Origin: Tenebrio molitor
Taxonomy: Eukaryota; Arthropoda; Insecta; Coleoptera; Tenebrionidae
Length of the DNA stretch: 64,000 bases
Direction: 5' to 3'
Assembly (NCBI RefSeq): GCF_963966145.1
Contig: NC_091052.1
Span: 14,508,001 to 14,572,000, forward strand
Shown here: in pieces, positions 59,121-64,000 of the stretch
How positions within the stretch are numbered: the first letter of the stretch is position 1
How the letters are laid out: each line of letters opens with the position of its first letter
Position numbers and translations under genes: made by a program
The notes under the pieces: model-generated
What the model was told of the DNA's origin: nothing
Database searches by the model: none
What the model saw: the letters and a program-made list of their open reading frames with translations, nothing else

Positions 59121-61079
59121 TTTTTTTTGGATCGATTCGAGGTGTATTCGACAAATAAAAGGCGATGGAGCTTAAATATTTTTGTGGATTTAATCATGGC
59201 ATCCGATCTCTGTTCATAAATCATTTGTCATATCTAACACGAGCCAGGTAGGTGTTGTGCCAATATGGCACGCACCCATCTTGGGGAAAAATCATCCTTA
59301 TGGTATTGAGACCCTAGATGGGTTTTTGTGCGCACCTGGGCAGGTTTCGATGGTCGCGAACACCCTCTCGCGGCGGGCTGTAAATCACGGCGAGGGACAA
59401 CCCCCGGTGCAATATGTCAGTGGTTGGCACCCGGAGTGATACAAAGTGGGTGGTAATATGGCCGAACGCTAAGAAACGCACCGATATCGCGATTTATCGC
59501 GTTATTTATTGTGGCGGTAAATATAATTAAATTAAATTAAATTTCTGGGCAGAACATGACGGTTATCCATTTTTACACCGCCGAGCGACTAATTGAGTAC
59601 ACGGCGAATAAGAAAAAAGCGCTTTTGTTTTAATACATGAAGTCATTTGCATTTTAATTAATAACTGGGATGAATTATGGCGCTTGTGCTGCTCGTTTTT
59701 GACATGTTTTTGCGCCAGCTTCCGCAACTAATCAAATGTTTACACAGTTTCGTTCAAACTTAATTAATTAAATAATTGACCAATTATCCACTTATCTTGG
59801 ACTAATTTGATTGATTTGGTCAGCGGAGTCGCGGGTTATCTCCAATCGAGTCCATTCACATTGTAGTACTCCACTCGGTACCATATTTGCATGGTACGTG
59901 GGCGCTCTGTTTGTATTGGAGCAAAATATGAGAACCCTCACGTGGGTGTTGTGCGATTTTTCCCCTCGACTTTTTTTCTTCGTGTTAACATTTCCCCCTC
60001 ACTCTTGATAGTATGCAAATGTAATTTTAAAGTCATCATTTAGAGTTGCTGCAGGCTAATGGCGTTTTACCAAACCAACTGCATTAATGAACTCTTCTAG
60101 ACTCCGACAGACATGTTTATGCCCACACGAAGTTGCACGCGCTCCGGACCATATCGCTTATTTATTATTACAAGTACTTGTACCGAACGTGACCTAGACG
60201 ATGGAAGAAATCATTAAATTATTGCATTTGCAACGGTGGAAGTTTCGCAATGAGAGAGCGGAGTTGAGCTTCCCAAACAGGTGTCGGGTCTTTGGGACCG
60301 GCGGGTGCGCTGGGTTGTTGCACAGTACTGTTAGTTCAACCCGTGTCAATAAATTACGGTTCTATCTGTATTTATGACCTTTGCACGACTTTCGATTAAC
60401 ACCGCGTATCAGTGGTTTTTCTAGCGTGATCTCGAGAGCCGTTCGTTTCTTGAACAATGCGGTACAGGCAACGGGAACAAAATGAAAAAAAGAGAAAATC
60501 TGTTTTGACATCTCTTGCGACCAACACTTTCAAATACTTGCTGCAAATTAATCTCTTCCCATCAGAATTTACGTCCAGACAGGTTCCATGGGTGTCGAAT
60601 CGGGACTTGGTGCTGGCCAAACTGGTATCGAAATGCCTATCTTTTGCTCAGTTGCCTAAGAATTTTTCATTTCCCTTTGGTGTCTTAAATCCAAGAGCCA
60701 AGTAATCTTGTGGCTTCAGTTTTAAAGTTTCCACTTTAAACCTAATGTTCATCTAAAAATTGTAACTGACATTGTGTACCAAAAAATATGGGTTTTGTGG
60801 TTATTTGTTGGTAGAAAATGTCTAATTGGTGTCGGACAAGTTTATCGGTTACAGTGATTGCACGAACAATAATTTTTTTTACATATTTTTTGAATCAGGC
60901 GATTCAAAATCAAAGAAATTCCTTTTCGAGAGGATTTCACTTGCTACTCTGAACGTGGAAACGCCGCAAGCATTCGGGGTATTTCTCCAAATTCCGCATT
61001 ATTATCGGAAATTTGTGAATTGTAAAACAAAAATATGAAAATGGTCAGGAGACAACATTTTCCAAAAATTTATGTACTG
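59121..61079. other. Ubx intron DNA
   Basis: 59.2-60.4 kb is GC-moderate and unique, with TTAATTAATTAAATAATTG at about 59761 and three GTAC words near 59865-59895. 60.4-61.05 kb is mixed. No domain in the frames. Confidence 0.4.
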
Positions 61080-61737
61080 GGTGAGTGAAGTTTTACCGCC
61101 CGAGCGAAAACACCCACTTCTACTCAATTTAAAATTCTCAAAAAATTCAGGAATGAATGTAGAATAGTCGGTAAAAATTTCAAAATTTTTAATGAAACAG
61201 GTAAAGATTTTGTTTTAATTCAATAACCGCTACATTAATTTACATAATTTTTCAATGAGAGTCCTTTCAAACATTTAGGAAAAATTTGGTGTCATTGAAA
61301 TCATGAAAACATCACCGGTTTTTGAAATAAATGGGATGTGATATTAATGTGCAAAATTTAGCTATGATTTATTATTAAATTGGGCGGTCAGTTACACAAA
61401 AGAAGTTGACGTAGGTTGTTTATGGTACCCTTTTGGGGACTTAAGAATTACTAGAAAAGTGGTCAACAGATGTTTCCCAACAATGAGATGCTTATTTATG
61501 ACAATGCAGTTGTAAATCTTGGTCATTTTTCGCTCTTAATGTTAAAATTGGAATAATTCAAAAACGAATACTTATCTTTTGATGGGAATTTCATAAATGT
61601 GTTCTTTGAATTAATTGTGAATTATGAGCGTGCATGAAAAAAAAAATTTTTTTTACTCAAAATCGATTTTTTTAATTTTATGACTGAATTAAGTGATAAG
61701 GGAAAATTGATTACACACATTTGAATTTCACTCACCC
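61080..61737 (+). mobile_element. TIR element, second copy
   Basis: Left end GGGTGAGTGAAGTTTTACCG then CCCG. The right end retains only TTTCACTCACCC because of a deletion of about 75 bases before it. 61172-61500 matches 18683-19020 nearly base for base, and 61654-61725 matches 19037-19110. A segment of about 150 bases (61505-61653) is present here and deleted in the 18-kb copy. GTAC adjoins both ends of this copy and the right end of the other, so GTAC is either the target duplication or part of the terminus. No coding frame. Confidence 0.82.
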
Positions 61738-64000
61738 GTACAGACGTCTGAAAAAATTAAACAATAATTAGTTCATTGTTTCACTTTAAAAAATCTTTCA
61801 TATTCCTCTCGAAGGTCTTCACAAACTTTTTTTTTTTTTGAAAAGAAATTGCCATTTTTGTCAAAAAGAATTGGATACCCATTAGGTATGTAAATTCCTG
61901 TAAGTTAAATTTTATGAATTTGTTCCTAATTTCAATTCTTCGTCTTCCTTTGAAGATTATTTTTCTTTAGTTATAGTTAATATCTTAAATATCTACCTTT
62001 GAAAATTTTTTTCGAACTCGACAAGACATTTTATAATTTTTTTTTATAAATTTTACCTTTTCATGATGACAAATATTTTTTTTTTCATACTTGGTTGTCC
62101 AAGAAAATTTTTTAGAATGATTCCAATCCCGATTGGTTATTTCTGTTATTTGATAGAAGAAAATACATATTCTTTCTAAGTTTCGATTTTTGAAGATTTT
62201 CGGAGCTAAATTTTGTATCATTTTGGGATAAATCTACTGATTCCAATACTGTCTCTCATAATTCCATGGAGATTTAAGAAAATATTTGCCTTTGAAGGTT
62301 TTTTAGAAGAAACTATTCTGTTCTTCGTAACTGGTTGCATATGAAGATTCTTCGGAAACGTTTCTCGCCTTACTAATAACTCTTCAAGGCATTTTATAAA
62401 TGAGGAATATTCTATCTTGGATAATTAGTGAGATTAAACAAATCTGCATTTGAAATAAAATTTTGTCGGATTTAATCTTTTGGAGCAATTCGGCTTCTCA
62501 AAAAAAATCTTCAAGATTTTCTTGATAGTTTTTCATAATTAGTTATTTAAGAAGTTTTTTTTAGAAATGTTTACCTTTGAGGATGTTTTGGAATGATTCC
62601 AATCCTGATTGGTAATTGGTAATTTTGTAGAAGAAAAATATTCTTTCTTTAATTAGCCAAGAAGTTTTGGGAGACATTTCTGTCATTTAATTTTTGTACA
62701 GGATTTCTTCGTTACGAAATGAAATGAATTAACAAAATTAGTTACCAACGAACCTGTAACTGATCCTCTTGACCTGAACCTTGAACCTGAAAAAATTCTG
62801 AAACATTTCACCGCTGAAATTTTCCAAAAAATATTTCCAAAACTTACCTTGTGTCCAAATAAAATGTTCCCAATTCCATCCGAATCCACTTTTTTCCGCA
62901 ATCATCAGTCGAAACATCGCAGGATCGATCTGTGCAAAGAAAATCCAAAGCAATTTCCTGAAAATTTCACTCCTTCAGCCTCTAAATACTTAACATAGTC
63001 GCTTGAAATCACAACGAATTCTTCGGACTGGAGTAAATTATTAAAAGGAGTGGAAAATACGGTCGCAACTGTTCTTTCTAAGCTAACTCGACGCCTGCAG
63101 GAAGTTTAGTCAATAACGAACCTGCAGCAGGTCCTGTCGTAGTTTATGAACGATGTAGCAACTCGCAGGAAAGTTCCTCGTCTTCAAAACACCCTCGCGG
63201 TGGAGTCGCATTCTTCGTCTTCCGAATCCTGGTAAATTGCGAATTGTTCTTCATCGTTGAAGAGTTTGGGACTCCACCTGCGAACGTAAAAATTCGATTG
63301 TAGCTTTATTATCAAAATGCAAAATTATTACCTGAGCAGCGCGCCGTAAGCGCTTGGTTATTGGGCTAATCGGACAGTTGTTTATTCTAATGGGTTGCAA
63401 ACCGGGCAAAATAATGGATGTAAATCCGAAAATAAACACGTGTTCTAGTCGTGCGATGAGGCGAATTTGAATAAAATTACGGAAACGAGCGGGACGTAGA
63501 AGTTGTCATCGTCAGACACAACATTCCGGTTATGCATCGTAAACATCGGAAATATTTATAGACGGGCGGTGGGAGTGCTCTATTTCGATTCTACGGGTTT
63601 AGGGAGATATTTTCGTGAGGACGGTAGATTGAGTGATTTTTTTAATCCGGGATCGAAGCCGCTTCGTTATCTGAAAGTTCCGGATCTGCCTCGTAAGTAC
63701 AAGATAAATAAAATATGCGATAAATCGTCTGGCAAACTAGACATATTTTTGCCGAGATCAGCAGCAGCACACAGGATTAATATAAGTTTTTGTAAGTTTT
63801 GCTGTATAGCGCCGCGTCCCCGTCCTTCTCGTGCGAATGCCTCCGCAGAGCAAGACGAAAACAAGAGGAGAGTATCTTTTCAGATAGCAGCACGCCATAC
63901 AATCGAGTTGATTAAATAAGCTCGTTGAATTCAATCTGAACCCGAGCAATCTATCCAATTTTCTACTAGTCTTATCTTTTCAACCCTCCCTTATGATGTC
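61738..64000. other. Ubx intron DNA to window end
   Basis: 61.74-62.7 kb is AT-rich, with loosely repeated (G/A)AAGATTTTC/TTTGAAG(G/A)TTTT words. 62.9-64.0 kb is more balanced and unique. A 138-codon plus frame (63503-63919) opens at a non-ATG codon and matches no family. No homeodomain exon is present. Confidence 0.45.

Larger units (their letters stand above)
34461..64000 (+). other. Ubx: Ubx intron 1, 5' part (continues past window)
   Basis: The donor is GCAG|GTTGGTGA at 34460/34461, giving the split Gly codon after MAIA that Ubx proteins share before the homeodomain exon. No frame downstream encodes the homeodomain recognition helix (KIWFQNRR) or the RRRGRQTYTRYQ arm, so the acceptor lies beyond 64000. 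Tiny microexons like those of flies cannot be excluded by eye. Large first introns with regulatory DNA (abx/bx in flies) are typical of Ubx. Confidence 0.85.

Noticed and set aside
63503..63919. 138-codon plus-strand frame near the window end
   Set aside because: Opens at a non-ATG codon and shows no homeodomain or other domain; not the missing Ubx exon.
34461..64000. Search for the Ubx homeodomain exon and microexons
   Set aside because: No frame encodes the homeodomain; microexons of about 17 codons could not be recognised by eye.

Overview
The window is an arthropod, almost certainly beetle, Hox-cluster segment. It holds one secure protein-coding feature: the first coding exon of Ultrabithorax (Ubx) on the + strand at 33797-34460. 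The reading opens with MNSYFEQ, carries the FPLSLGMSPY and QDSPYDAS blocks and the PVRPAACTPDSRVG block, and ends in HTFYPWMAIAG at a splice donor. The wording of the whole exon resembles tenebrionid (Tribolium-like) Ubx more than fly Ubx. The homeodomain exon is not in the window, so everything from 34461 to 64000 is read as the 5' part of the large first Ubx intron. Bases 1 to about 33.3 kb are Ubx upstream DNA, positionally equivalent to the fly bxd/pbx region on the abd-A side.

Layout. 1-360: array of CGCGA and ATTAA words. 1365-1692: 18-bp minisatellite. 4905-6128: 21-bp minisatellite with higher-order periodicity. 6468-6758: foldback MITE. 8642-9800: repeated, decayed transposase-like segments. 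12340-13860: tandem array of about 18 units of about 85 bp. 15963-19903: an inverted pair of one repeat family, the right copy interrupted by a second element. 19995-20180: small MITE. 21.2-21.9 kb: GC-richer block with Polycomb-type motifs. 21973-23410: unusual cluster of GTAC words. 24301-24690: CpG-rich promoter- or PRE-like element. 24.7-33 kb: mostly AT-rich, no gene recognised. 33290-33796: GC-rich Ubx promoter/leader with upstream ORFs, GAGA and Zeste-type words. 33797-34460: Ubx exon 1.

The intron then holds a DDE-transposase scrap (35321-35490), a TIR element (36398-36884), a second and better preserved foldback MITE (40338-40626), two non-LTR reverse-transcriptase relics (42440-42640 and 43885-44075, minus strand), a MITE (43027-43234), several diverged tandem duplications (45-46.6, 48.5-49.4, 51.8-52.8, 54.9-55.5 kb), a compact PRE-like motif cluster (50301-50340), a homeodomain-site-rich stretch (58.3-58.7 kb), a GC-rich island (58.7-59.1 kb) and a second copy of the nested element (61080-61737).

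Functionally this is regulatory landscape around one gene rather than a set of cooperating genes. The GC-richer unique blocks (about 10-11.5, 14.6-15.6, 21.2-21.9, 24.3-24.8, 25.5-26.5, 32.3-34.7, 35.7-36.3, 38-39.1, 41-41.7, 47-47.8, 50-51, 53.4-54.4, 56.2-57.7, 58.3-60.4 and 63-64 kb) are the best candidates for cis-regulatory modules and Polycomb response elements. The AT-rich blocks between them are dominated by decayed repeats. All regulatory calls rest on motif reading by eye and are inference.
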